Of a stretch of DNA of 32,751 nt, positions 21,214 to 29,578 are shown piece by piece (positions within the stretch are counted from its first letter, which is position 1; each line of letters begins with the position of its first letter). Made by a program: the position numbers and the translations under genes. The notes beneath the pieces were generated by a model, which was not told the DNA's origin, did not search any database, and worked only from the letters and a program-made list of their open reading frames with translations. Origin of the DNA: a virus. The DNA lies in IMG/VR virus record IMGVR_UViG_3300042883_000977, positions 1 to 32,751 of that record, one strand, 5' to 3'.

Positions 21214-22021
21214 AGTTAAAATTAGTCAAAACGGTTTTGTTGACCGACAACTTACAATTCCCATTCAGTTAACGTGGGACTATGTGGGGTTGGACCAAAG
21301 TATTGATGAGTACGAAAGTAAAATCATTACTGAGGTTATTGGTGTTGGTAGAGATTTTGAGGTAACTCGATTTGCTCACGCTCCTTTGACAGGTACAACG
21401 ACTGAACCAACGGATATTGAATATGAGTTTAATTTTTATTCAGGAGGTTCTTTAAATGACGCAACAAATTGGAAGTCCAATTATCAGGTGGAAGGGTTTA
21501 CAACTCAAGAGATTTTTTATTATACAAACAACTTTACCAATTCATTTTTTAAATTGGATTTGTATGACAATGTTGATGAAAAGAGACAGACCAATTATAT
21601 AACAATTATTATACCGACACAACAAGGGTTAAAGATGGATGCAATTATGCAGACGACACCTGTTAGTATTAAAAAACCATATTTTGTTTTGGACTATGTT
21701 GGAGACAAAGAAGGTTTCTTTATCTATTGGTTAAAGAAAAGAACATTTTTGGATATCAGTACATTTTACATGACTGCCAAGTTCTATGATGCAAAAAATG
21801 GATACTTTACAAAGATGATGAATATGCCACAATCATCATTACCTGGTAACAAATATATCTTTGATGGTTCACAATATTTTTATTATCGTGTTGAATTAAA
21901 TTATGAAAAACATGATTATCAAATATTCAACATGAATCCAAATCAAACAATATATCTTAATGATGGACAAAGGGCGGGTACGTTACAACCCATAAAATGG
22001 TATGAATATGTTAACCCATAA
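21200..22021 (+). CDS. Structural protein of unknown family (about 273 aa)
   Basis: Two starts are credible: ATG at 21200 (14-nt overlap) and GTG at 21206. The second gives the same GTGAATAA junction and M-N-K beginning as the upstream gene, which argues for it. The product is beta-rich, with LTIPIQLTWDYVGLD near the N-terminus and a PYFVLDYVGDKEGFFIYWLKK segment in the middle (split here for length), but has no motif that I recognise. It ends in WYEYVNP. Its stop shares one base with the next start (TAATG). Baseplate or tail accessory role inferred from the operon alone. Confidence 0.73.
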   Translation: MSVNKVKISQNGFVDRQLTIPIQLTWDYVGLDQSIDEYESKIITEVIGVGRDFEVTRFAHAPLTGTTTEPTDIEYEFNFYSGGSLNDATNWKSNYQVEGFTTQEIFYYTNNFTNSFFKLDLYDNVDEKRQTNYITIIIPTQQGLKMDAIMQTTPVSIKKPYFVLDYVGDKEGFFIYWLKKRTFLDISTFYMTAKFYDAKNGYFTKMMNMPQSSLPGNKYIFDGSQYFYYRVELNYEKHDYQIFNMNPNQTIYLNDGQRAGTLQPIKWYEYVNP

Positions 22022-23130
22022 TGGAAGATTTTTATAATATTATAATATCACCTGAAACAATTAAGGGTGACTTGTTTATTGTTAATATGCAAGGTGAAAA
22101 CGTTGGACCAAGTTATACAGGTGAAACGACTGGTGTTTATTCGGGGATGACCCAAGTATTGACTGCGGGACCAAATGGAAGTTCAATATTATCAGGAATT
22201 ACAATTCCAATTTTATTCAGACAAACTGCGGTTGATGTTGGTTACTTCAGTCCATTTGATGGTGCGGTATTGCAGAAAGATGTGGTTGCCAATTTTATAT
22301 TTTCATCAACAACCGCCAACCCATATGTTTATAATGTGTATAACACATCAAGTGAGTTTCAAAAATTTCTTGATTTATCATCTTATAAGGTTAGTTGGGG
22401 TGATGGGACACCATTGCAAACCATTAGTTCATACACACCCAATTCAATCGTACACACTTATCCTGTCGCAATTGCTCAATACACGATTACATTAGAACAA
22501 ACAAATCCGTGGGGAATTACAAGAGTTTCTAAAACAATCACGACACCATTTTCTGATGTGGTTATCAATAACCCAAATGGTGAGGCATTTTTTATTCCTG
22601 TGGGTGGTAATTGGATTGAAACACCAATCAGTTATAACTACATATTTTCAGGGGATGCTGTTAATGAAGTATCTGCTCAAACATCAAATAATTTTACAAC
22701 GGTTCCATTTACGGTTTCAGGTTTAACAAAATCCAAACTTAATGAGTTGGCAATGTATGGACCAAACAAATTCCAAGTTGGAGTTCCCGTTATTAAGAAC
22801 GGTCAGATATGGGGAGCAATAACTAATACTGCAACAACATTTACCGCCTATACAGTTAATTTAGTTGATTACTATGATTACATAGACGGGACAACAATAT
22901 TTTTTGAACAATCTTCAGGATTTACAGAGAATAATTTAACACAAAGACCAATAACAAAAGAGGAAGTTTTAATCAAAGTTATTGACCAACCACAAATACA
23001 AACAAATGTTTTTGTTGAACGAGGAAAGAATTCTGCATACGAAAGAATCCAAAGATTAGGAGAGGTTGATAATTTAGGTGACATGATTAATTACGGATAT
23101 GGATTTTTTAACGTTGAAAAAAAGAACTAA
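22021..23130 (+). CDS. PKD-domain tail/baseplate protein (369 aa)
   Basis: Contains one PKD-like Ig fold at residues about 120-165: YKVSWGDGTP, then HTYP and YTITLEQTNPWG, the standard WGDG...H-x-Y-x-x-G pattern (with Ala-Ile in place of the usual Gly). PKD domains are common in extracellular adhesive proteins and polysaccharide-binding enzymes. The N-terminus (EDFYNIIISPETIKGDL) has no signal peptide, consistent with a virion rather than a secreted protein. A C-terminal helix-turn (SAYERIQRLGEVDNLGDM) precedes the end. The gene starts on the stop of its neighbour (TAATG) and is followed by a 24-nt gap holding a TATTTAT element. A role in baseplate periphery or receptor contact is plausible but not shown. 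Confidence 0.77.
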   Translation: MEDFYNIIISPETIKGDLFIVNMQGENVGPSYTGETTGVYSGMTQVLTAGPNGSSILSGITIPILFRQTAVDVGYFSPFDGAVLQKDVVANFIFSSTTANPYVYNVYNTSSEFQKFLDLSSYKVSWGDGTPLQTISSYTPNSIVHTYPVAIAQYTITLEQTNPWGITRVSKTITTPFSDVVINNPNGEAFFIPVGGNWIETPISYNYIFSGDAVNEVSAQTSNNFTTVPFTVSGLTKSKLNELAMYGPNKFQVGVPVIKNGQIWGAITNTATTFTAYTVNLVDYYDYIDGTTIFFEQSSGFTENNLTQRPITKEEVLIKVIDQPQIQTNVFVERGKNSAYERIQRLGEVDNLGDMINYGYGFFNVEKKN

Positions 23131-23132
23131 AC

Positions 23133-23139
23133 TATTTAT
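23133..23139 (+). promoter_or_regulatory. TATTTAT element, candidate late promoter (copy 3)
   Basis: Lies 15 nt before the ATG at 23155 in a 24-nt gap. Its octamer TATTTATA is the exact reverse complement of the T4 late box, as in copy 1. Function inferred from recurrence. Confidence 0.42.
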
Positions 23140-23154
23140 AAGATAAAATAAGAT

Positions 23155-24063
23155 ATGGCAATCGGTTCATACGGCACAATTAGACCTTCAGACGTTTCAC
23201 CTGAAGACGTAGAGATTATATTGAATTATACTCCTTCAAGGGATGTTACGAGTAATTTCGTCCTAACTCAACTTGATGCACAAACAATTCTTAAACCTTA
23301 TTTTAACAACACACAAACAGGTGGAAACGCAGGTGTTGAGGTTTTGGGTGGATTATACAACTTAACATTACCCGCTGAGCAGTTCAATGCTCTTGGAATT
23401 TACACACTTTATTTAAGACCAGCACAAATCAGAACAAGAATTACTGATTGTGGTGTGTTAAGTGCTTTGCCAAACGTAAAAGGAATTGTGATTGACATTT
23501 CAAATGTTCCAACACAATATCAAAATAAATTTGTTCCACAAGGATTGGTTGGGTTTAGAGTTGAATATTTAAATCCTGATGGTTCAAAGATACCAAATTT
23601 CTTTAGGGTTATTACCTCATCGTTCTTTTGTGAACCTGTGGTGACAAACCAAACAAATACAACACAAAAGGCTATTAGATATAGATATGTTGATGGAAAT
23701 TCAAATTTAATATTCTTAACTTTATCACCATCTTCATCTCCAACTAATAATCCAAACGCAACACCATTCATTGGTCAGCCAAATCAAAGCATTATTATAT
23801 CAAACACATTCTTTAATCCAATTACTTTGGAAGTTGAAATGGTTGAGTACGATGTATCATCTCTTGCAATTGCTCTTTATGGTAATCAAACCAAATCAAT
23901 TGATGACGGTGTTTACACAATCTATGACTCTGAAAATAACATATACAGACAATACAACTTGTATGAAATTAGAGACCAATTTAACGCATTGTTATATGAG
24001 GTTAGACAAAGTAGAGGTAATAACATTGATTTCAGTAAAAACTTTACAAACATAACTGGTTAA
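23155..24063 (+). CDS. Structural protein of unknown family (302 aa)
   Basis: Not recognised. The N-terminus (GSYGTIRPSDVSPEDVEIIL) is followed by beta-rich sequence with a YTLYLRPAQIRTRITDCGVL segment near residues 84-103 and a Ser/Pro/Asn-rich loop (about residues 190-210). The C-terminus is helical (LYEIRDQFNALLYEVRQSRG). It contains two cysteines and no signal peptide or membrane helix. The gene is preceded by a candidate late element and linked to the next gene by a TAATG junction, so these two probably are made in fixed proportion. A baseplate role fits its place just before the gpI/gp7-like candidate. Confidence 0.75.
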   Translation: MAIGSYGTIRPSDVSPEDVEIILNYTPSRDVTSNFVLTQLDAQTILKPYFNNTQTGGNAGVEVLGGLYNLTLPAEQFNALGIYTLYLRPAQIRTRITDCGVLSALPNVKGIVIDISNVPTQYQNKFVPQGLVGFRVEYLNPDGSKIPNFFRVITSSFFCEPVVTNQTNTTQKAIRYRYVDGNSNLIFLTLSPSSSPTNNPNATPFIGQPNQSIIISNTFFNPITLEVEMVEYDVSSLAIALYGNQTKSIDDGVYTIYDSENNIYRQYNLYEIRDQFNALLYEVRQSRGNNIDFSKNFTNITG

Positions 24064-27047
24064 TGGCGGTAAACACAACAAATACTAAATACTTTTATCC
24101 ACCAAGACCAGGTAATGGCGGGGGGACTTTCTCTGACAACATTGTAGGATTACAAACTGTCGAGGGTGGAGGACTTACGCAAGGTAATTTTGAGTTTACA
24201 ACAGGAGTAACCGAAAAAGTTAATCGTACATTCAATGTCGGAGCGTTCTCTGAACCGATGACTTTGGATATGATGAATATCGATAGTTTAGAAGAAAGTA
24301 GAAGAATACTTGCAACTCAATTTAGAGTTTATCCCAACTTTGATATAACTCAGGTTCTTAACTTTTCAATGTATGGTTCTCTATCTGAAAGATTTAGGGT
24401 TTCAATTACTCGTGTTATTAATTATTTCCCAGCGTCTTTAGATATTATATTTACTAATAGTGATTTCTCAACAGGTAATACTGCTTATGATATTGTTTAT
24501 GATGTTCAAAATGATGAAACATATTTTAAGGTTAATGTTGATAGAATAAAAAATCCATTTGATATTGATTACTCTGTTAGTGCGTCAACTAACTTAACAC
24601 TAAGAGAGTTGGATGTTTCACCATATAGAAATCTTAACAACACTTATTTAGATTATTGTGTTAGTATTGATGATAATATCTATAAGATTTTGGCATTTAT
24701 TCCGTCTACCACATTAACATCTGGTGACATCACATTTTACGTTTCTGGTTCACCATTTGGAACAACGGCGACCACAATCCAACAAGAATATCAAATCAGA
24801 CCAAATGATTATATTGTTGACAAAATATTCCAAGAAAGTTTTGATGAGGTTGAAAAATTCTTACTTAATAGATTGGTTAGACCTGAATATACTGCAGTAT
24901 TTCAAGTACCGCAACAAAATGAATTTGGTCAAACATATACTGAATATCAACAAGTGACTTGGCCAAAAGATGGTCCTTGGAATTTAGATATTAGTTCATT
25001 CTTATTTGATGCATACTTGGAACAAATCCAAGCAATTGCGGTTAACTTGGATTCGTTTAAGACCAATTTAATTTCAAGATTCTTAATTTCGGATTCTTTA
25101 AAGGAATTTGATACTTTGGGTAGAAAAGTCGAAAAGATATTCCAAATTTACGGTAGAAGTTTCGACCAAATAAAACAATTTATTGAGGGGTTGGCTTACA
25201 TGAATTCTGTAAACTATAATCCATCAAATGATATACCTTCACAATTATTGGCGAATTTATCTCAAACATTGGGATGGTCATCTAATTTCTCACCAATTAC
25301 AAATGAAGATTTCTTATCATCTGTGTTTGGTAATACGTCAACACCAACTTATCCTGGTTACGCTCGAGCTTTAACGCCAACAGAATTAAACTATGCTTAC
25401 TATAGAAACTTAATTCTTAATGCATCGTACCTGTTTAAATCAAAAGGTACGAGAAGGTCTGTTGAATTTTTATTAAGATTGATTGGAGCACCTGATTCAT
25501 TAATTGAATATAATGAACACATTTATTTGGCTGACCAAAAAATTAATCTTGACCAGTTCTATAATCAATGGAGTCAAATTTCAGGTGGTACTTACGTTCA
25601 AGAAACACCATCTTATGCTGTAGGTCAAACATATAGCATTTATGGGCAAATTTATACTGCATTTACAGAAACCGCAACATATACCGATACTAATATAACA
25701 TTAGCCGCATACCCTATTGATATTGAAGGTTATCCAAAAGCACCTGTTAATACGGAAACATACTTTTTCCAAATTGGTTCTGGTTGGTACGAAACCACAC
25801 CATCACATAGAAGTCCTGATAATGTTGTACTTACAGGAAATGTTTACACAGGACAAAACTTTAGTATCCAAACACAATTACAACCGTTTACTTACGGTCA
25901 GACTTATCTGAATAGATTTAGGGATTTCCCTTATATGACGGAAGGATTTAAACTTCAAAAAGTTGTGGATAATAATAAATCATGGTTAGCGGACGATGAT
26001 AAAATTAGAGTTTCAACTCAAGGAGATTACAATGCGTACTACTTTGTCGACAATGAAAAATTAGTATTAAACGTAAAGAACGTTGACATATTCTTAAATC
26101 CTGGCCAAGGTCTCGTTTATGATGTTTGGGACCAATCAAGAAGATATGATTACCCAATTCCTGAATCAGGTTTAACAGTTGGTTATCCTGTACCAGGTGG
26201 AGTCGATTGGACATATGTTGACCCCAAGCCTAAGAAGAAAACATTCTTTGAATTCTCCCAAACTTTTTGGCAGAATATGATTAACACTCGAAACAGACAA
26301 TACATTTCTGATGGTAAAACGGGTGGCTATCCTACACTACAATCTATTTGGTGGAAATACATCGAATCAGAACAAACTGTCGGGTTGCCCAACAACAAGT
26401 ACACTTATCAAAAGTTAATCGATTACGTGAACGGTATTGGTCCTTATTGGACTAAGTTGGTGGAACAGATGGTTCCCGCAACAACCATTTGGAATGGAGG
26501 GGTTAGATTTGAAAACTCTGTACTACATAAACAAAAGTTTGTTTATAGAAGACAAAGAGGTTGTCAGTTTATACCTGTCCCTGTTGACCCATGTTATATT
26601 ATATCAAGTATTTTTGATTACACATGTAATTCAGAGTATGTTGATTTTTATATTTATCCATGGCTTAATGATGATATTAGTGTATCTAACTTTAATAGTA
26701 TTCTTGCCAACAGAATTAATAATATGTTATCATCAAGTGGATTAACGCTTAATGAATGTTACCAAAATTCAGTTCAGACAGAATGGTATGTTGATTTAAG
26801 AATTAATAATCAAATCTTAATTCAAGATAGTTTTTATAATGGGTATGGTTATAATGACGTACCAACAGATTCACAGTGGAGAAATGCTTTAATAGATTAT
26901 TTGCCAACTTTATATGATTATGGCTACACATATTTCTTAAATGGTAATAGATTAACAATAACTAATTTAGGATGTGTTTCCCAAAATTTAGAAGAAACGG
27001 TAGTTTTAAACGTAGGAATAAATATTAATATAAATTGTACTAGATAA
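24063..27047 (+). CDS. Candidate baseplate wedge protein with gpI/gp7-like segment (994 aa)
   Basis: A large protein that begins with a Gly-rich segment (RPGNGGGTFSDN). A helical stretch at residues about 368-492 resembles the tail protein I pattern of contractile tails: FDQIKQFIEGLAYMNSVNY, IPSQLLANLSQTLGW, then YRNLILNASYLFKSKGTRRS and EFLLRLIGAPDSLIEY, i.e. 'x-L-A-x-x-L-G-W ... lykyKGTx-x-x-l-x-x-l-L'. In T4 the corresponding wedge partner of two gp6 copies is gp7 (about 1030 residues), so length also agrees. Downstream parts are aromatic-rich and include WWKYIESEQTVG and a Cys-containing strand RGCQFIPVPVDPCYI. Weak but specific resemblance; if right, this gene completes the gp25-gp6-gp7 wedge set. 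The stop overlaps the next start as TAATG. Confidence 0.72.
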   Translation: MAVNTTNTKYFYPPRPGNGGGTFSDNIVGLQTVEGGGLTQGNFEFTTGVTEKVNRTFNVGAFSEPMTLDMMNIDSLEESRRILATQFRVYPNFDITQVLNFSMYGSLSERFRVSITRVINYFPASLDIIFTNSDFSTGNTAYDIVYDVQNDETYFKVNVDRIKNPFDIDYSVSASTNLTLRELDVSPYRNLNNTYLDYCVSIDDNIYKILAFIPSTTLTSGDITFYVSGSPFGTTATTIQQEYQIRPNDYIVDKIFQESFDEVEKFLLNRLVRPEYTAVFQVPQQNEFGQTYTEYQQVTWPKDGPWNLDISSFLFDAYLEQIQAIAVNLDSFKTNLISRFLISDSLKEFDTLGRKVEKIFQIYGRSFDQIKQFIEGLAYMNSVNYNPSNDIPSQLLANLSQTLGWSSNFSPITNEDFLSSVFGNTSTPTYPGYARALTPTELNYAYYRNLILNASYLFKSKGTRRSVEFLLRLIGAPDSLIEYNEHIYLADQKINLDQFYNQWSQISGGTYVQETPSYAVGQTYSIYGQIYTAFTETATYTDTNITLAAYPIDIEGYPKAPVNTETYFFQIGSGWYETTPSHRSPDNVVLTGNVYTGQNFSIQTQLQPFTYGQTYLNRFRDFPYMTEGFKLQKVVDNNKSWLADDDKIRVSTQGDYNAYYFVDNEKLVLNVKNVDIFLNPGQGLVYDVWDQSRRYDYPIPESGLTVGYPVPGGVDWTYVDPKPKKKTFFEFSQTFWQNMINTRNRQYISDGKTGGYPTLQSIWWKYIESEQTVGLPNNKYTYQKLIDYVNGIGPYWTKLVEQMVPATTIWNGGVRFENSVLHKQKFVYRRQRGCQFIPVPVDPCYIISSIFDYTCNSEYVDFYIYPWLNDDISVSNFNSILANRINNMLSSSGLTLNECYQNSVQTEWYVDLRINNQILIQDSFYNGYGYNDVPTDSQWRNALIDYLPTLYDYGYTYFLNGNRLTITNLGCVSQNLEETVVLNVGINININCTR

Positions 27048-29185
27048 TGTCAGTGTTTAATTACAACATAGCGGTTACGGGAGATTGTTCAAATACAAAC
27101 TCAGGGTCAATTAGTTTGACTTTGACTGGTGGTACTCCACCATATACCGTACAATGGTTAAGTCCTGTATTGTCGCCCGACGTTGTCACAACATTACCTG
27201 CGGTTAAAACAGGATTAAGTGCCACAACATATTCAGTTAGGGTTAATGATAGTAGTTTACCGACAAATTCCGAATTTTACATTAACATACCAATTTCAAG
27301 TGGGGTATGTGCAAGTATTCTTGGTGTTATGGGAACAACATGTTCTGAAAATAATGGTTCGGTTACAGGAACATCGACATCAGATTATTCCTCAACAAGT
27401 TTTTATTTATATCATGGGGATGGGGTATTTTCTCAATCTGCAACCACAAGCCAATCTACCGTTGAATTTGGAAGCCTAACAGCGGGAACATATTATATAA
27501 CTGTTCTTGACTTGGGTGGTTGTACAGGACAAAGTGCCAATTTTATCATTGAAGATTCCGATACATTAGATTATGGACTATATGTGGTACCAAACTCATC
27601 TTGCGGAAGTAGTACTGCCATGGGTAAAATTATGATTACTGGTTTAACGGGTAGTCCACCATATACATATCTTTGGAATACAAGTGCTACGGGGTCAACA
27701 GTGACTGGATTAACGGCAGGAATTTACTCTGTTAGTGTCACAGATTTTTATGGATGTGTGACAACAAAGTCGGCAACAATTGTTGATGTACCACCAATAG
27801 GATTGGGAACATTTACGGCAACGGAACCAACTTGTTTTTCTGCCGATGGAGTTTTAACCATTCAAATTACGGGAGGAACGGCACCTTATTACTACTCAGC
27901 ATCTACAGGTCAAGTGGTTGTTCAATATCCGACATCATGGTCAATATCCGGATTATCGCCAGGAAATTATTCTTTCCAAGTTACCGATGCTGCTTTATGT
28001 ACAATCACGGCAGGTACAACATTAACATCGCCAAATGGTATAAACTCAGTTAGTATTTCAACACAAGGTTCAACATGCTCAAGTAACGGTGGTTCAATAA
28101 CTGTTTCGGTTATTGGAGGTACATCACCTTACATCTATACTTTAATTTATCCTAATGGAAACACATTAAATGTGAGTAATACTCAAACAACTCAATTATT
28201 TTCAAATTTATATTCAGGAACATATAGTGTTGCCGTTCAAGACCAATCAGGTTGTTATTATATGGATGAGGTTACATTATATGCCACCAATACCTTTACA
28301 ATTTCTACTGAAACTACAGGAACAACTTGTAATCGTGATAATGGTTATATTACAGTTACTAAAAGTAGTGGTGGGGCATCTCCATTTGATTATTCATTAG
28401 ATGGTTTGGTTAATATAAATAATACATCATTATCTGCGGTTACATTTGATAATGTTTCAGAGGGACAACATACAATTACCGTTACAGATAGTACGGGTTG
28501 TACCCAAACTACTCAAGTATATGTTGGGGAAAGTTCACCGTTAGATTATAGTTTGTATAGTACTTCTTGTGGTACAGGTTCTGATGGGATGTTAACCGCA
28601 TTTATCTCATCTGGCACTCCACCGTTTACGTTTACTTGGTCAGATAACGTACCAAATAATCCACAAGAAATTACAGTTCAAGGATTAACTGGTGGTACAT
28701 ATGATTTAACAATAGTTGATGATAATGGTTGTTCATTATCAAGAACTACCAATATTACTTGTGATGCCGCATATGTTTCATACCAAACTTATGTAATGGG
28801 GTCTCAAGTGTTTAACATTCAATCACAAACTAAGTTTGGATTATTACAAATGTTAAATGTTGGATTTGATGATTTAACTTCGGGAAATACAAGTTGTAGT
28901 TTAATATCTGCAACGTTTACGGTTAAAGTTTCCGTAAATCCTTTAGGTTTAACAACAAGTGATACGTTCTTTACAACAACATCTTTGAATGTTGCTCCAA
29001 GTGATAATGATTATTATGATACGGTTGTTAGTTTATTAAATACAATACCTGGTATTGGTGTAATAACGGTAGATTCTGCCAATAATCAAATAATAATTCA
29101 AACAAGTCCAACCAATAATAGTTTAAATGGACAGGAAATTATTATTGAATTGATAATCGTTTATGATACAATTTGTTTAACATGA
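27047..29185 (+). CDS. Phage adhesin-like protein with seven SprB-type repeats (712 aa)
   Basis: Residues 14-562 form seven consecutive units of about 55-80 residues. Each starts near a cysteine in a C-S-x-N-G-x-I context, has a GGTPPYT-W-like strand (28-37, 202-210, 276-284, 357-365, 442-450, 522-531; degenerate in unit 2), and ends with GLTAGTYSVSVTD-x-x-GC-like sequence (cysteines at 159, 237, 318, 403, 485, 562; unit 1 lacks the final Cys). This is the signature of SprB repeats, known from the flavobacterial gliding adhesin SprB and relatives. The last 140 residues form a different domain, rich in Thr, Ser and Asn. There is no signal peptide or type IX secretion C-terminal domain, so it is not a host-type secreted adhesin. 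It is joined to its neighbours by TAATG and ATGA junctions. A tail-fibre or receptor-binding role is inferred. Confidence 0.85.
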   Translation: MSVFNYNIAVTGDCSNTNSGSISLTLTGGTPPYTVQWLSPVLSPDVVTTLPAVKTGLSATTYSVRVNDSSLPTNSEFYINIPISSGVCASILGVMGTTCSENNGSVTGTSTSDYSSTSFYLYHGDGVFSQSATTSQSTVEFGSLTAGTYYITVLDLGGCTGQSANFIIEDSDTLDYGLYVVPNSSCGSSTAMGKIMITGLTGSPPYTYLWNTSATGSTVTGLTAGIYSVSVTDFYGCVTTKSATIVDVPPIGLGTFTATEPTCFSADGVLTIQITGGTAPYYYSASTGQVVVQYPTSWSISGLSPGNYSFQVTDAALCTITAGTTLTSPNGINSVSISTQGSTCSSNGGSITVSVIGGTSPYIYTLIYPNGNTLNVSNTQTTQLFSNLYSGTYSVAVQDQSGCYYMDEVTLYATNTFTISTETTGTTCNRDNGYITVTKSSGGASPFDYSLDGLVNINNTSLSAVTFDNVSEGQHTITVTDSTGCTQTTQVYVGESSPLDYSLYSTSCGTGSDGMLTAFISSGTPPFTFTWSDNVPNNPQEITVQGLTGGTYDLTIVDDNGCSLSRTTNITCDAAYVSYQTYVMGSQVFNIQSQTKFGLLQMLNVGFDDLTSGNTSCSLISATFTVKVSVNPLGLTTSDTFFTTTSLNVAPSDNDYYDTVVSLLNTIPGIGVITVDSANNQIIIQTSPTNNSLNGQEIIIELIIVYDTICLT

Positions 29186-29508
29186 TACAGGTAAGAATAA
29201 CGGAAATATCAGGAGGTACATATCCAATTGATGTATACATATCAGATGTATATGGTAACTATCAAACTTTACTTGGTACTATAAATACAGGACCCGTTCC
29301 ACCTACAGTTGAATATAACAACACAATACCTTCAATATTTAATACTGCTCCTGAGATAATGTTAACCTTAACGGATAACAATGGATGTAGTATTTTTAAA
29401 TTATTACAATGTACTTTTGGTTGTACGTTCCAAATCACAATTGAATTAGCGTCTTGTATTGTTAATATTGATATTCAAGAGTCAAACTGTCTTTTTACTC
29501 TTGTATAA
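29182..29508 (+). CDS. Small Cys-containing beta protein following the SprB-like gene (108 aa)
   Basis: The ATG at 29182 overlaps the previous stop as ATGA and is a better start than the upstream TTG at 29173, which lies within the end of the preceding gene. The product reads MIQVRITEISGGTYPIDVYI and continues with beta-rich sequence, LTLTDNNGC at mid-length, and six cysteines in all, mostly in the second half. The TDNNGC stretch resembles the end of an SprB-type repeat, and the PIDVYISDV stretch resembles FNVYVDDV in the N-terminal domain of the next gene, so it may be a free-standing copy of a small fibre-associated domain. Function unknown. Confidence 0.68.
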   Translation: MIQVRITEISGGTYPIDVYISDVYGNYQTLLGTINTGPVPPTVEYNNTIPSIFNTAPEIMLTLTDNNGCSIFKLLQCTFGCTFQITIELASCIVNIDIQESNCLFTLV

Positions 29509-29555
29509 ACTTTTTATTATTTTAAATAAGTTTTACTGAAATAGTATTGTTGTGG

Positions 29556-29562
29556 TATTTAT
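29556..29562 (+). promoter_or_regulatory. TATTTAT element, candidate late promoter (copy 4)
   Basis: Located 16 nt before the ATG at 29579 in a 70-nt AT-rich gap that holds no gene or clear terminator. Context is GGTATTTATTAA. Function inferred from recurrence. Confidence 0.42.
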
Positions 29563-29578
29563 TAAATAAAAACATCGG

